NCBI GenBank assembly: GCA_017470905.1
Contig: JAFUXL010000009.1
Coordinates: 86,706-150,705 of the forward strand
Reading direction: 5' to 3'
Source: Ruminococcus sp.
GTDB lineage: Bacteria > Bacillota > Clostridia > Oscillospirales > Ruminococcaceae
Length of the DNA: 64,000 nt
The notes beneath the pieces were generated by a model that saw only the letters and a program-made list of their open reading frames with translations, was not told the origin of the DNA and did no database searches. A program made the translations under genes and the position numbers. Shown here piece by piece: positions 46,103 through 55,359 of the stretch. The first letter of the stretch is position 1. The number at the start of each line of letters is the position of its first letter.

Positions 46103-46140
46103 GGTCAACCTTAACCCACCGTCTAAAGCCGGTGGGCGTT
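46103..46140. repeat. Hairpin at left edge of adhesin fragment, IS200/IS605-end-like
   Basis: GGGGTCAACCTTAA precedes a stem CCCACCG (46115-46121) / CGGTGGG (46130-46136) with an eight-base loop, then CGTTTTGCTGC. It resembles end hairpins of IS200/IS605-type elements, but no tnpA or tnpB is present. The bases just before it (46072-46105) encode a short unrelated frame. Confidence 0.4.
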
Positions 46141-46889
46141 TTGCTGCATACTGTTGATTTGATGAAGGTCAGCTCCAAAAAAGACGAAAACGGTGATTAC
46201 CACAGACTGTCAGGTGCAACGTTTTCAGTGTACTATCTCGATGGAAAGGTTGTAAAGGCTTCCTTTAATGTGTATAACGGCATGGCGGCACAGACCGCAG
46301 CACTGCACGTTTATAAGGTCGACTCGGACGAAAACAAGGTCGATACGATCGCTGACACCCCTGTGAATCTGGTGAACGTTGGCAGCGGAAGCTATTCCTA
46401 CAATGAAACGGCAGAAAATCAGACCACAGAAGTTGTACAGAGCGATACAGGACTCTTTACAATCATCGATCCGGAGGCAGGCACATACTTTATCGGCACA
46501 AGTAATGCAGATAAGGACGGTTATTATTTCTCCGTTGCAGACAACAGCAGCATTTCGTTCTATTCTCTGAAAAAGACGAACTATAAGAGCGACAATGTAA
46601 AATATAAGGCATATATTCAGACCGGCATTGCTGTTTCAGCAGAAGACCCGAGATGCTATTTTACAAGGGATGCTTACGGAACCTGGACGGCGACAGCTTC
46701 TCCCGACAATACATCTTGAGACAGCGAATGCGGAGTTTTATAAGACAGACGCTAACGGCAAGGGTATCTATGAGGACAAAGCGATAGACGATGCGGTTTA
46801 CCGGATTTATCGTGTAGATGACGACGGCTCTGCTGTTCCGGTATGGTTCCGCTATGATGAAAAAAACAAGGTATATATCTGTGAAATCC
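46141..46889 (+). pseudogene. Fragment of a large Cna-B/SpaA-type surface adhesin
   Basis: The frame reads VDLMKVSSKKDENGDYHRLS then GATFSVYYLDGKVVKASF. This is the start of a prealbumin-like (SpaA/Cna-B) domain, continuing to NGGTWTATA-like sequence near 46710. A one-base shift then leads to LETANAEFYKTDANGKGIYE and FRYDEKNKVYICEI, where a second hairpin cuts it. There is no start codon, signal peptide or anchor of its own. Base use is less biased than in the dockerin genes, suggesting transfer. Confidence 0.65.
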
Positions 46890-46916
46890 TCCCCCGCCTA
46901 AGAGGCGGGGTTTTCT
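46890..46916. repeat. Hairpin at right edge of adhesin fragment
   Basis: The stem CCCCGCCT (46892-46899) / AGGCGGGG (46903-46910) with loop AAG is followed by TTTTC. It could be a terminator or an IS200/IS605-type end. Confidence 0.45.
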
Positions 46917-47049
46917 TGCTAATCTTTGATAAAATATCGCCCTAAACCGCAAAATCATCAGTGGTTTTTGCAGAAGTGTGACACCGGGCGTGACATGGTG
47001 AAAAGTATGATTTTCCTTTTTGCTTCCGCATTAAATCGCTAAAGTATAT

Positions 47050-47096
47050 CCTGCAAAAATATACAGGCTTGCTCGGTAGAAACCAGGCAAGCCTGT
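47050..47096 (-). terminator. Terminator of the giant surface-protein gene
   Basis: On the minus strand the stem CAGGCTTGC / GCAAGCCTG (47087-47095 and 47064-47072) is followed by TATATTTTTGC. Confidence 0.8.
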
Positions 47097-47131
47097 TGCA
47101 CATTTTGCAGTGTATTTTTACTAATTAAAAG

Positions 47132-50100
47132 CTAATTAGCTATCCATTTAGCCGTAAATGGCTGCTTATCTGTGTAATTGGTGTCAATTTGAGTCACAAA
47201 TATTCCATCGGCATTAATGACCTTGGTATTACCTCTGTACCATCCGTCAAAGGTATAACCTTCTCGTAAAGGTATCATATCATTGCTATAGATACCTTTT
47301 CGTCTGTCATTATATTCACCGGCTGGCACTACTCCAGTATAATAGATTTGCTCGTCCTTTGATGACGTTCCGTCAGAGAATGTACCACCATTAGCGTTAA
47401 ATCGATATACGTAGAATCTTGACCACATTGCATAAAGCGTTATGGAATCTCCCTCAGTAATTTTAGAAACAGAACTGTTTGCCGCATACATTGTGCCAGT
47501 ACCGTCAGGTGATGTATTCCATACAACAAACATCATATTGTTATTACTACTTGTAAATCCATTTGCTCTAAGTGTAATGCTGTTTTCTCTCAAAGTGCTT
47601 TGGCTTGTAGTGGAACCAGAGATAGTAACCCCTGGTGCGTACTCTCCGTTGGCAACATAATTAATGGTATACCAGTCCTCTTCCCATTGAGCATAAAGTG
47701 TCAATGTTGTATCACCATAATCTGAATAATTTACTATGTCACCAGTATTAAACGATACTCCGCTGTCGTCCTGCCAACCCATGAATTTATAGTTGGTTTT
47801 CTTAAAAGCGTTATCACGAACAGTTAGCATTGTAGTTGAAAGTCCGTCTGCTGTCATTTCACCAGTACCACCATTCGCATTGTACACAATCTTCATGCCG
47901 ACTTCTGTCCACACCGCAAACAGCTGCAAATCCTCATTAAGATTAATCTCCGTGCCGGGTGCATATCTTGTTTCAACATCTCCGTCTCCACTTGCAGACC
48001 AGCCCATGAACTTATAGCCGTCACGAGTAAAGCCGTTTTCTGCAATTGTCACCTTTCCGCCTGTGGTCTCACTGTCATTCATATCTCCTGTACCGCCGTT
48101 TGCATCGTAGGAAACCTTGTACTTGACTTCGTTCCACACTGCGTAAAGTGTTGCATACTTGCTGCCGTCCGTTTCTGTCCATGTGAGATCGGAAAGTGTG
48201 ATTGTTTCATCCGGCTGATACTTTGCTGTGCCGTCTGCCGATACTGCCCAGCCTGCGAACGTGTAGCCCGTGCGTAAATAGCTGTTATCGGGTGCAGTAA
48301 CTGTGGTTTCGTCCAGATTAGCTGTTGCCAGCACAATTCGGTCACCGCTGCCGCTGTTTCCGTCAAATGTCACTTCGTAATGCGGCGTTGCAATCCACTT
48401 CGGAACGATGATAACTGCTCCGCTTCCGTCGCTCGTGTATTCGGTAATTACTTCGTCTGCTCCGGAAATCACCCAGCCGCCGAATGTGTAGCCAGCCTTT
48501 GTATACGGACAGGTCGTGGGGAGAGTGTAGGTCTCGCCGGGCATTAAAAATACTGTTTCCGGAGAAGTACCTGTGCCGCCGGCTGCGTTGAATGTCAGCA
48601 TTGTGCCGGTGGAGTAGACTTTTATATTGTCCACTTCAACATAGCCGGAATTAGTTCCACGTCCTACCAATGCATTGATACCATAAATCGGGTCTCCGCT
48701 AAAGGTATGCGTATAAACCTCGTCTCCGATGTAGGATATAGCAGTATTTCCAGTAACAACAACCATTATGTTAGTCCAATCACCAGTATCGACTGTATCA
48801 GTTCCTTCATTGATTGTGCTTAAAGTGGAATTCTTTGTATTACCTGTCACAAGCCTTACAAGATAGTCGCCACTAATGGTTGATATACCGCTTGCATTCG
48901 ATGTTGCCAATTGAAATGTTTGAGCTCTGTCACTATTAGCAACATTCATCTTCACGCTAAATTCGATGACATAAGATGGCTGATAATTAAAATCAGGTAT
49001 CTTTTTGAAAGCTACATCCGCAAATCTGACATCACCACCGCTTTTTGTTCTGAGGTCAAGATATTGGCTATCATCTGTGAAAATCGACCGTTGTACATCA
49101 TCATGCAAAGTCACAACTGTACTTTCACTCTCGCTCTCAAAGTTTTCTGCATAGTAATACCACTGCGCATAAAGCGTTTTTTCATCATAGAAAGAAATCG
49201 TGTCGCCAATTTTGTATATCTGCGCTGTGCTATCTTTCCACGGATTTGGTTTATCCGACCAGCCAAGCAGGACTTTATTACCGTTTGTAAAAGTCTTCGT
49301 ACCCTCTGCTGTACCGGTATTGTCCGGAATTTGCAGCTTTCCATATTGATTGGTTTTCAGCGTGTAGACATCGCCGCTGCCGCCCTGTGCAGTATTCGGG
49401 TCGAATGTGATGTCCTGCTGCTTTGCCCATACTGCATACAGTACAACAGAGTCCGGCTTCATATCCTGAATGCCGTAAATTTGCCGCAGTTCCTTTATCA
49501 CATCCGTATAGGCAATGGTACTGCCGTCTGCTGCAAACGGCTCTTCACCTGCCTGCAATTCCTGCGATGTCAAAGACCATCCTACCAGTACATAGCCGTC
49601 TTTATGGAAACCCTGTGCGGGCGACATTGTATTCAGAACTTCCTGTGTTTTCAGCGTCAGTTTGCCGCCGCTTTCGGTCGTGATACGCTCCTGCGTGATA
49701 TTGCCTGCGCCGCCGTTCGGGTGGAAGTAAACAGGAATGTCGATTTTTTCCCAGACGGCATAAAGCGTTCTGCCCATATAGCTGCTATCATAAATCGAAA
49801 CACTAAGAATACCAGTTTCATTATCAATAATTGTAGACGTAGAGGTTGTGCCTTCTCTTCTCCACCCGGCAAAGGCATATCCATCTTTTGCAGGTACTTT
49901 ATAAACACCCACTCTTTCGCTTTCGCTGGTCAGCCTTGTTGGTGCATTGTTGGCGTAGAACACCTGATTGGTTGTCACATCTTCCTTTTCAAAGTAACCG
50001 CCATTTGCATCAAACATGATGGATTGTGAACTCCACATCGCATACAGTGTCAGAACCTTTTTGGATTTGCCATCTATTTCTTTTCGCACGAGATTACGAT

Positions 50101-53100
50101 CTGTCTCAGAAACTGTTTTTCCTGAAGTATACCAATCACCAGTACCGTCCGGCTTTGTATTCCAGCCGATATAAGCCATATTTCCATAAGTGTAGCCTTG
50201 GTTTTCAGGGCGGTTTACTTTGTCCCCAAATTTGTTGACCTCCAACGGCGCTCCGGCATTCGCTCCGGCTGTGTAAATGATTTGTTCATAATCCGCTTGC
50301 GCTACCAGTTTTACATAGTTATTCGGGTCAGTATCAGGGAGATTTTTCTTGAACTCTACGATAAAATTGCTCTGTTCCCAGTTTGCCCACAGCCATACTT
50401 CATTCTTGTTGTTCTTCATTGCAACTATGTCACTAAAAGCTTTTACTTTTTTGCCACCGGAAGCACTGTTTCCGTTGCTCGTAGCAGTCCACTCAGTGAA
50501 ATCATAGCCGTATCGGGTGAAAACACAGTTAGGAATCGATGTGTTATCGGTTTTTACTGTGTTATCATACATACTGCCAATACCACCATTAGCCATAAAA
50601 TGTATCGTGATCGCAGCTGTTGTGTTTGTCCAGATCGGACGTACATATATTTTGTGCAGGCTATCTACATTCATATTGGATATCATGCAGTACTTGTGAT
50701 TATCTGTTCTGCCAAGCTTAAAATCACCGTTATTACTGATTGCTGAGAAATTATTTCCTCTAATAAACCCGGAAGAAATCTCACCTGAAATAATATCAAA
50801 GTGATTTAAGGTTGCATAAGTACTTTGTGAAAGAGTTGCAATTTTGCTCGTCAGATATTCATTTTCTCCGGAATCTTGCGCATATGTTCTCCAACCGTCA
50901 AAACGGTATCCGCTAACGGTTGGTAGCATATAGCTTTTGCCGCGCTCAAGTGCAGCTGTTCCTGCTTTTTGAGCATAATTGTTTGTGTAACCCCTATCGA
51001 ATGTCTGCTGCTCGGAAATTCTTGGATCAAAGTGGTTATTCATAAAATGGTCTTCAAATGAAGCAAAATCAAGATTTATGTTATTTCCAATACTATCATT
51101 CACTCCAAAATAGTCAAACTGAACTGTAGAATTGTGGTAACTTAAATTATTTGTTGTGACTGTTTTTTTAGAATGTATTGTAACGGCAGGTCGAATGTAT
51201 CCATATAGTGTTACCTCATATTGTTTCACAGCACCATTTTCTGTCACAATATGCACCTTGTCGCCAAGTGCCTGCACATCAATTGTTAAAGTAGACCCAT
51301 CATATACTGTCTCTTTCATAAATGCGTAGTAACGCTCTATTTTTGCTTTGTCTTCCGCACTAAGCTGTTCGTAACTCTTATCCTTTGTCTGCACATTATG
51401 TTCCAAATTAGTTGTATCAGCAACAGGATATTTATAAGCATAGAGTGCCTCTTCAATATCCAAATACTCTGGTTCTGCTCTGCCTCCATCCTCGTACTGC
51501 ACAATACCATTTCGCTTGGTATTGTATTTAAGAACGAGTGCTGGGTCAGCGGACACATCCGCATCTGCATCTGAATCCACACGCAAATTGGAATCTGTTG
51601 TCCAGAATTCAATATAGGGTACTTTGGCGATTGGCAAAGGTGAAAGGCGATTTGGAAATGTGTATGTTCCTTCTGTAATATCTTTGTCATCTTCATCCTT
51701 TTTGGAAGTAATGGTATAATTGGGATCCTTATATGTTGCCGTGTAGTTAAACAACGGCTCCATGTACTTCTGATCGGCATATTCACCGTCTGTCCGCAAT
51801 ACATGACGATTCAAGCTGTAATCCCAGCGGTATGTTAGCTTATTGATATAACCGCCATTCTCAAACTTCGACTGAATATACTGTGTATCAAATGTAATCA
51901 CCAAATCAGGAATTTCCCACTGTGCCTCCACGACAATATTACCGATGGAACGCTTTGACAGCAGCTTCATCAGCTCCTCATAGCTGTACACCGGGTCATC
52001 TTCCGGGGTATTCGCCCCCTGTGTTGTCAGCAGGTCTACAGGCGGATTATAGATGATATTATTTTCGTCGTCCTCACCCGCTTTATAGGAATGGAAACTT
52101 CTTCTGTCAAACTTATAGAATGCAGTCGGATCATTGTCCTCCACCCAGCAGTTGATGCCGTACACATAATCATTGTCATCAATACTAATGACATTACCAT
52201 CATTGTCCTTACGTTCCTTGAAGTTATAGTTGGTATATTCATCTGTTTCCGGGTCGTAATGGTCGTCAGATACGATTTTCCAGCCCTTGAACACGTACTG
52301 AATACCGTTCTGGTTTACCCAATGCAAATCAGGAAATACCTGTCCGTGCAGAACGTTATAGCTGCCGGTATAGTTTTTAGTAAAATTGCTCCCGGCGGTA
52401 TCATTTGCCTTGGAAGTATTGTCCGGGTAAATTGCCATAGCATTCAACGCTGAATCAGTCTTGATAAACTCGGGATGTCCCAGTGCATTGGGCATGAAGT
52501 CATAGTTCAGGTCAAATGTGATACGATAATCAATCGGCTCATACTCATAGTAAAATTCGAGCGTTTCTTCCCCCTGTGTGTATGTCTGCGCACCGCCGTA
52601 TGCAGTGCCTTTCTCATTTAAGCCGAGGGCGGCGTCTGTCACCGATGAGCCAATCATTCTTGGATATGTCAGCGGAATATTTTTCATCCCGTTAAAAATA
52701 TTGTCATAGGTTTTCTGCGCATTGATGAACTGGCAGGTTTCCGCACCGTCCACAATTTTATTATCATTCACATCATAATGATACGCATTCAAAAAGAATC
52801 CATTCGGCACAGAATGACCCGATGCTATTTCGTTATCTGTCGGCACATAGCCGTCATAAAAATTGGTGTAAAACTTTTCCCCTTGATACATAGGGAAATG
52901 CGTGGTATCGAAGACGAGTGTCTTGTCAACGTTTTTCCCGTTTTCTTCAACCTGATAATTTATTCTGTGATAAATCGTATCCTGCACCGGTTCAGCTGTC
53001 GTGAAGGTGTTGTCCCTCGATTTTGAGCCGGTGAAATAGGCGAAAATTACACCGACCAAAGAGCAGATGACAAACACACTCAGTGCTGAAAGCACAAAAC

Positions 53101-53119
53101 GTGTATGTTGTCTTTTCAT
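47132..53119 (-). CDS. Giant (1,995-residue) InlB-B-repeat surface protein with SipW-type signal
   Basis: The N-terminus (KRQHTRFVLSALSVFVICSL, then VGVIFAYFTGSKSRDNTFT) matches signal peptides cut by SipW, with the AYF...NTFT pattern of TasA-like proteins. More than ten Listeria-Bacteroides (InlB B/Flg_new) repeats follow, each with a YDANGGTG...GYKFMGW...LYAVW pattern. A LamG/concanavalin-like insertion lies at about 1370-1510. The C-terminus ends FTAKWIAN with no LPxTG motif or membrane anchor. GAGGTG precedes the ATG. It lies 14 bases after the TasA-like gene. It is probably an extracellular adhesive or fibre protein. Confidence 0.88.
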   Translation of the reverse strand: MKRQHTRFVLSALSVFVICSLVGVIFAYFTGSKSRDNTFTTAEPVQDTIYHRINYQVEENGKNVDKTLVFDTTHFPMYQGEKFYTNFYDGYVPTDNEIASGHSVPNGFFLNAYHYDVNDNKIVDGAETCQFINAQKTYDNIFNGMKNIPLTYPRMIGSSVTDAALGLNEKGTAYGGAQTYTQGEETLEFYYEYEPIDYRITFDLNYDFMPNALGHPEFIKTDSALNAMAIYPDNTSKANDTAGSNFTKNYTGSYNVLHGQVFPDLHWVNQNGIQYVFKGWKIVSDDHYDPETDEYTNYNFKERKDNDGNVISIDDNDYVYGINCWVEDNDPTAFYKFDRRSFHSYKAGEDDENNIIYNPPVDLLTTQGANTPEDDPVYSYEELMKLLSKRSIGNIVVEAQWEIPDLVITFDTQYIQSKFENGGYINKLTYRWDYSLNRHVLRTDGEYADQKYMEPLFNYTATYKDPNYTITSKKDEDDKDITEGTYTFPNRLSPLPIAKVPYIEFWTTDSNLRVDSDADADVSADPALVLKYNTKRNGIVQYEDGGRAEPEYLDIEEALYAYKYPVADTTNLEHNVQTKDKSYEQLSAEDKAKIERYYAFMKETVYDGSTLTIDVQALGDKVHIVTENGAVKQYEVTLYGYIRPAVTIHSKKTVTTNNLSYHNSTVQFDYFGVNDSIGNNINLDFASFEDHFMNNHFDPRISEQQTFDRGYTNNYAQKAGTAALERGKSYMLPTVSGYRFDGWRTYAQDSGENEYLTSKIATLSQSTYATLNHFDIISGEISSGFIRGNNFSAISNNGDFKLGRTDNHKYCMISNMNVDSLHKIYVRPIWTNTTAAITIHFMANGGIGSMYDNTVKTDNTSIPNCVFTRYGYDFTEWTATSNGNSASGGKKVKAFSDIVAMKNNKNEVWLWANWEQSNFIVEFKKNLPDTDPNNYVKLVAQADYEQIIYTAGANAGAPLEVNKFGDKVNRPENQGYTYGNMAYIGWNTKPDGTGDWYTSGKTVSETDRNLVRKEIDGKSKKVLTLYAMWSSQSIMFDANGGYFEKEDVTTNQVFYANNAPTRLTSESERVGVYKVPAKDGYAFAGWRREGTTSTSTIIDNETGILSVSIYDSSYMGRTLYAVWEKIDIPVYFHPNGGAGNITQERITTESGGKLTLKTQEVLNTMSPAQGFHKDGYVLVGWSLTSQELQAGEEPFAADGSTIAYTDVIKELRQIYGIQDMKPDSVVLYAVWAKQQDITFDPNTAQGGSGDVYTLKTNQYGKLQIPDNTGTAEGTKTFTNGNKVLLGWSDKPNPWKDSTAQIYKIGDTISFYDEKTLYAQWYYYAENFESESESTVVTLHDDVQRSIFTDDSQYLDLRTKSGGDVRFADVAFKKIPDFNYQPSYVIEFSVKMNVANSDRAQTFQLATSNASGISTISGDYLVRLVTGNTKNSTLSTINEGTDTVDTGDWTNIMVVVTGNTAISYIGDEVYTHTFSGDPIYGINALVGRGTNSGYVEVDNIKVYSTGTMLTFNAAGGTGTSPETVFLMPGETYTLPTTCPYTKAGYTFGGWVISGADEVITEYTSDGSGAVIIVPKWIATPHYEVTFDGNSGSGDRIVLATANLDETTVTAPDNSYLRTGYTFAGWAVSADGTAKYQPDETITLSDLTWTETDGSKYATLYAVWNEVKYKVSYDANGGTGDMNDSETTGGKVTIAENGFTRDGYKFMGWSASGDGDVETRYAPGTEINLNEDLQLFAVWTEVGMKIVYNANGGTGEMTADGLSTTMLTVRDNAFKKTNYKFMGWQDDSGVSFNTGDIVNYSDYGDTTLTLYAQWEEDWYTINYVANGEYAPGVTISGSTTSQSTLRENSITLRANGFTSSNNNMMFVVWNTSPDGTGTMYAANSSVSKITEGDSITLYAMWSRFYVYRFNANGGTFSDGTSSKDEQIYYTGVVPAGEYNDRRKGIYSNDMIPLREGYTFDGWYRGNTKVINADGIFVTQIDTNYTDKQPFTAKWIAN

Positions 53120-53133
53120 GTCATCACCTCATT

Positions 53134-53970
53134 CTATAGCGTTTGCAGAAATTTCCACATGGTTTTCGGAGTCTTATCTGCGACTTCAATCTCTCTGCAC
53201 TGCACGGCAAAAGCATCCACCTGAATATGCAGTGTGTCGTTCTGGATATACTGCCCTTCAATTTTGGGGACTTTCTTTGCCAGCTTTTCAAATTTATCTC
53301 TGTCAACGTCTGCCGTCTCTGTGAGCCATGCCTGATGACTCTTCCAATAGGCATTCTTGTCATCTTCTTCTGTCAGCAGACTGTACTCATACGCATAACG
53401 GTCGAGAATTTCATCGTCCTTCCATGCATACAGATTGTCGATAAATTTCAGATGGTCAAAGAGAACTTCCGTTGATTCGCCCACAGCCAACTCTGCCATT
53501 TCTGTCTCATTACCGCCCATATAAGCAAACAGATAGGTGTGGTCGCCGAGATCCACATCGCTTACAGGTATCCATTTACTTGTATTTGTACCAACAGTGC
53601 TGTTGTAGATCAACTGATACAGCTCTTGATTTTCCTTGATTTCATAGAAAACCTTATCGGTTTTTTTAATTTCTTTGGTATCTTTCAGAACCCTGACATC
53701 AGCAGCCGGGATAGTCACACGCAAAAAAACATAGGCAGGATTTTTGCCGGTGTTTTTCACAAGAGGGTCTTTGTCCGCCGATGCTCCCGGATTCAGTTTT
53801 CTGTCAGCATCGGTTTTTGTATCATATACAGCCTCGATCAGCTCAATGTCCACACTTCCCCCTGTAAAGGAATTTGTTATGACATCGGTACTCGTAAAAT
53901 ACGCCGCAGTACCACTTATAATGCCAATGACACCTATTGCGGCGACAGTAAGCCATCTGTTCACTCTCAT
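53134..53970 (-). CDS. TasA/camelysin-like, SipW-dependent secreted protein
   Basis: The protein is 278 residues from the ATG preceded by GGGAG. Its signal (RVNRWLTVAAIGVIGIISGT, then AAYFTSTDVITNSFTGGSVD) and LVKNTGKNPAYVFLRVTIP are typical of TasA/camelysin proteins that form extracellular fibres. The gene lies between the sipW-type gene and the giant repeat protein, the same order logic as tapA-sipW-tasA of Bacillus. The C-terminal 100 residues are charged and lack a known domain. Confidence 0.85.
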   Translation of the reverse strand: MRVNRWLTVAAIGVIGIISGTAAYFTSTDVITNSFTGGSVDIELIEAVYDTKTDADRKLNPGASADKDPLVKNTGKNPAYVFLRVTIPAADVRVLKDTKEIKKTDKVFYEIKENQELYQLIYNSTVGTNTSKWIPVSDVDLGDHTYLFAYMGGNETEMAELAVGESTEVLFDHLKFIDNLYAWKDDEILDRYAYEYSLLTEEDDKNAYWKSHQAWLTETADVDRDKFEKLAKKVPKIEGQYIQNDTLHIQVDAFAVQCREIEVADKTPKTMWKFLQTL

Positions 53971-54104
53971 AATCGCACTCCCTTTCTGCTCAAAATATAC
54001 TTTTCCCATTATAATTATAGCATATTTAACCGAAAATTTCAACCATTTGCAGAACTTTTTCACTGTTTTTTCACACAAAAAAGCAGACTAAAAAACATCG
54101 GCTG

Positions 54105-54626
54105 CTATTTCTGACTTTCCTGCAAATTATCGTCTTTAGGTTCGTTACTGTCAAGCAGAATATCCACAAAAATAAGAAATATCACAAATGTGACAAGCAT
54201 CACAATCCCCGGCACTGATTTTAACCGCATAATCCAAATACCGAGATTCGGAATCCAATACACAGTCTTGCCGATGAAATTCCCTGCTGTCACAGGTATG
54301 CCGTCCTCGGTATTGTTGTTGTCGCCTTTTGTAATGATGCCGTCGGGGGAGATTTTCACCGCACGGTGCGTCACCATTGTTCCGCCGCCGAGTTCAAATG
54401 CGATAATGTCATTTTCCTGTATTTCTTCAAATTTTGTGTTATGATTGACAAAGCACACACTGCCCGTCATGATGGTCGGTTCCATTGAGCCGGAACGGAC
54501 GATATAGGGGCGGATGCCGATGAGCCACAGGACAATGGCGGTCAGTGCTATGCCAATCAGTGTGAACTGTACCATGTGGTTGATGATTTTCAGGATGTTG
54601 ATGATGACTCTTTTCATCCGCTTCAC
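54105..54626 (-). CDS. sipW: Signal peptidase I, SipW (ER) type
   Basis: The 173-residue membrane protein has catalytic Ser47 in RSGSMEPTI and His87 in MVTHRAV. The His replaces the Lys of ordinary bacterial signal peptidases, which marks the SipW/archaeal-ER subgroup. Helices lie near 20-38 and 145-163. KGDNNNTEDG is the conserved Box E region. SipW enzymes process TasA-like proteins, and the next gene (135 bases downstream) encodes one. Confidence 0.92.
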   Translation of the reverse strand: MKRMKRVIINILKIINHMVQFTLIGIALTAIVLWLIGIRPYIVRSGSMEPTIMTGSVCFVNHNTKFEEIQENDIIAFELGGGTMVTHRAVKISPDGIITKGDNNNTEDGIPVTAGNFIGKTVYWIPNLGIWIMRLKSVPGIVMLVTFVIFLIFVDILLDSNEPKDDNLQESQK

Positions 54627-54679
54627 CTCGCTTTTCTCTATCTATATTATACTGGATTTCGTGGGAAATTGCAAGTAAG

Positions 54680-54726
54680 AAAAATTCCCTCCCGACACAT
54701 CGCTGCGTGGGAGGGAATGCCTTTTT
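54680..54726. terminator. Strong hairpin upstream of sipW
   Basis: The stem ATTCCCTCCC / GGGAGGGAAT (54684-54693 and 54709-54718) is flanked by T runs on both strands. It separates sipW from the IS1-like remnant. Confidence 0.7.
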
Positions 54727-54781
54727 GTTTGCATAGAAACACTCAAAGCTGAGGGGATAACTGTTGTCTTTTTTGTTAAAT

Positions 54782-54961
54782 CTATTCTCTGTAGAATTCA
54801 TTCCGTTTGGTGTATCTATGTTTCCTCATCGGTGTGTTGGTTCTGTGTTCGACAGCCCGCCATACCCATACCTGATGTTTCTTATAATGATAAAAACTCC
54901 ACATTTCGTCCGTTTCCACAATAGTTTCCCTACAACCGGGTTTAAATGCATTTTTTGCCAT
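54782..54961 (-). pseudogene. IS1-type transposase fragment
   Basis: A 59-codon frame begins MAKNAFKPGCRETIVETDEM and contains DEMWSFYHYKKHQVWVWRAV. This matches the DEMWS(F)...K..Q.W.W.A core of IS1 InsB transposases. It then diverges (HRTNTPMRKHRYTKRN) and stops early. GAGGTG lies ahead of the ATG. It is a truncated remnant. Confidence 0.6.
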
Positions 54962-54969
54962 ATTTCACA

Positions 54970-55359
54970 CCTCGTTTTTATTTTATTATAACACATCTCT
55001 TCATATCAACTCTTTTGAGGCACCGCCGTAAAAACACAAGAATTTCTGTGAATTATTTCAAAATGCTCATTTATGCTTTAAAGCTTTGTGCGATAATATA
55101 AATAGTTAAATATAAAATAAATATAATATTAAATAAAATTATATTGACTTCAATGCCGCAAAATGGTATAATGTATACAGTCATATTAACATTTATAACT
55201 GTGATTGGGCAGATTTTAATTTATCAGCAATAATGTGTAAAAAATTATGAAAGCCGTATCTCTCCGCCGCCGACGAGGATATGAAAATAAAACTGATTTT
55301 ATGCATTATTCAAAAATGCTCATTTATAGTATATAAAATCAAAGGAGGTAATATCTTTT
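54970..55359. promoter_or_regulatory. 390-base AT-rich spacer with aquaporin promoter
   Basis: TTGACT at 55144-55149 and TATAAT at 55167-55172, 17-base spacer, point right and leave a leader of about 180 bases. CAAAATGCTCATTTAT occurs at about 55061 and nearly repeats at about 55312 (AAAAATGCTCATTTATAG). No gene is seen. Confidence 0.6.

Noticed and set aside
46892-46910. OmegaRNA or guide RNA of a TnpB element
   Set aside because: Only a hairpin reminiscent of such ends is present; no tnpB frame lies within several kilobases.
48911-50029. 372-codon open frame opposite the giant repeat protein
   Set aside because: The minus-strand frame has repeated InlB B domains; the plus-strand frame is an antisense by-product.
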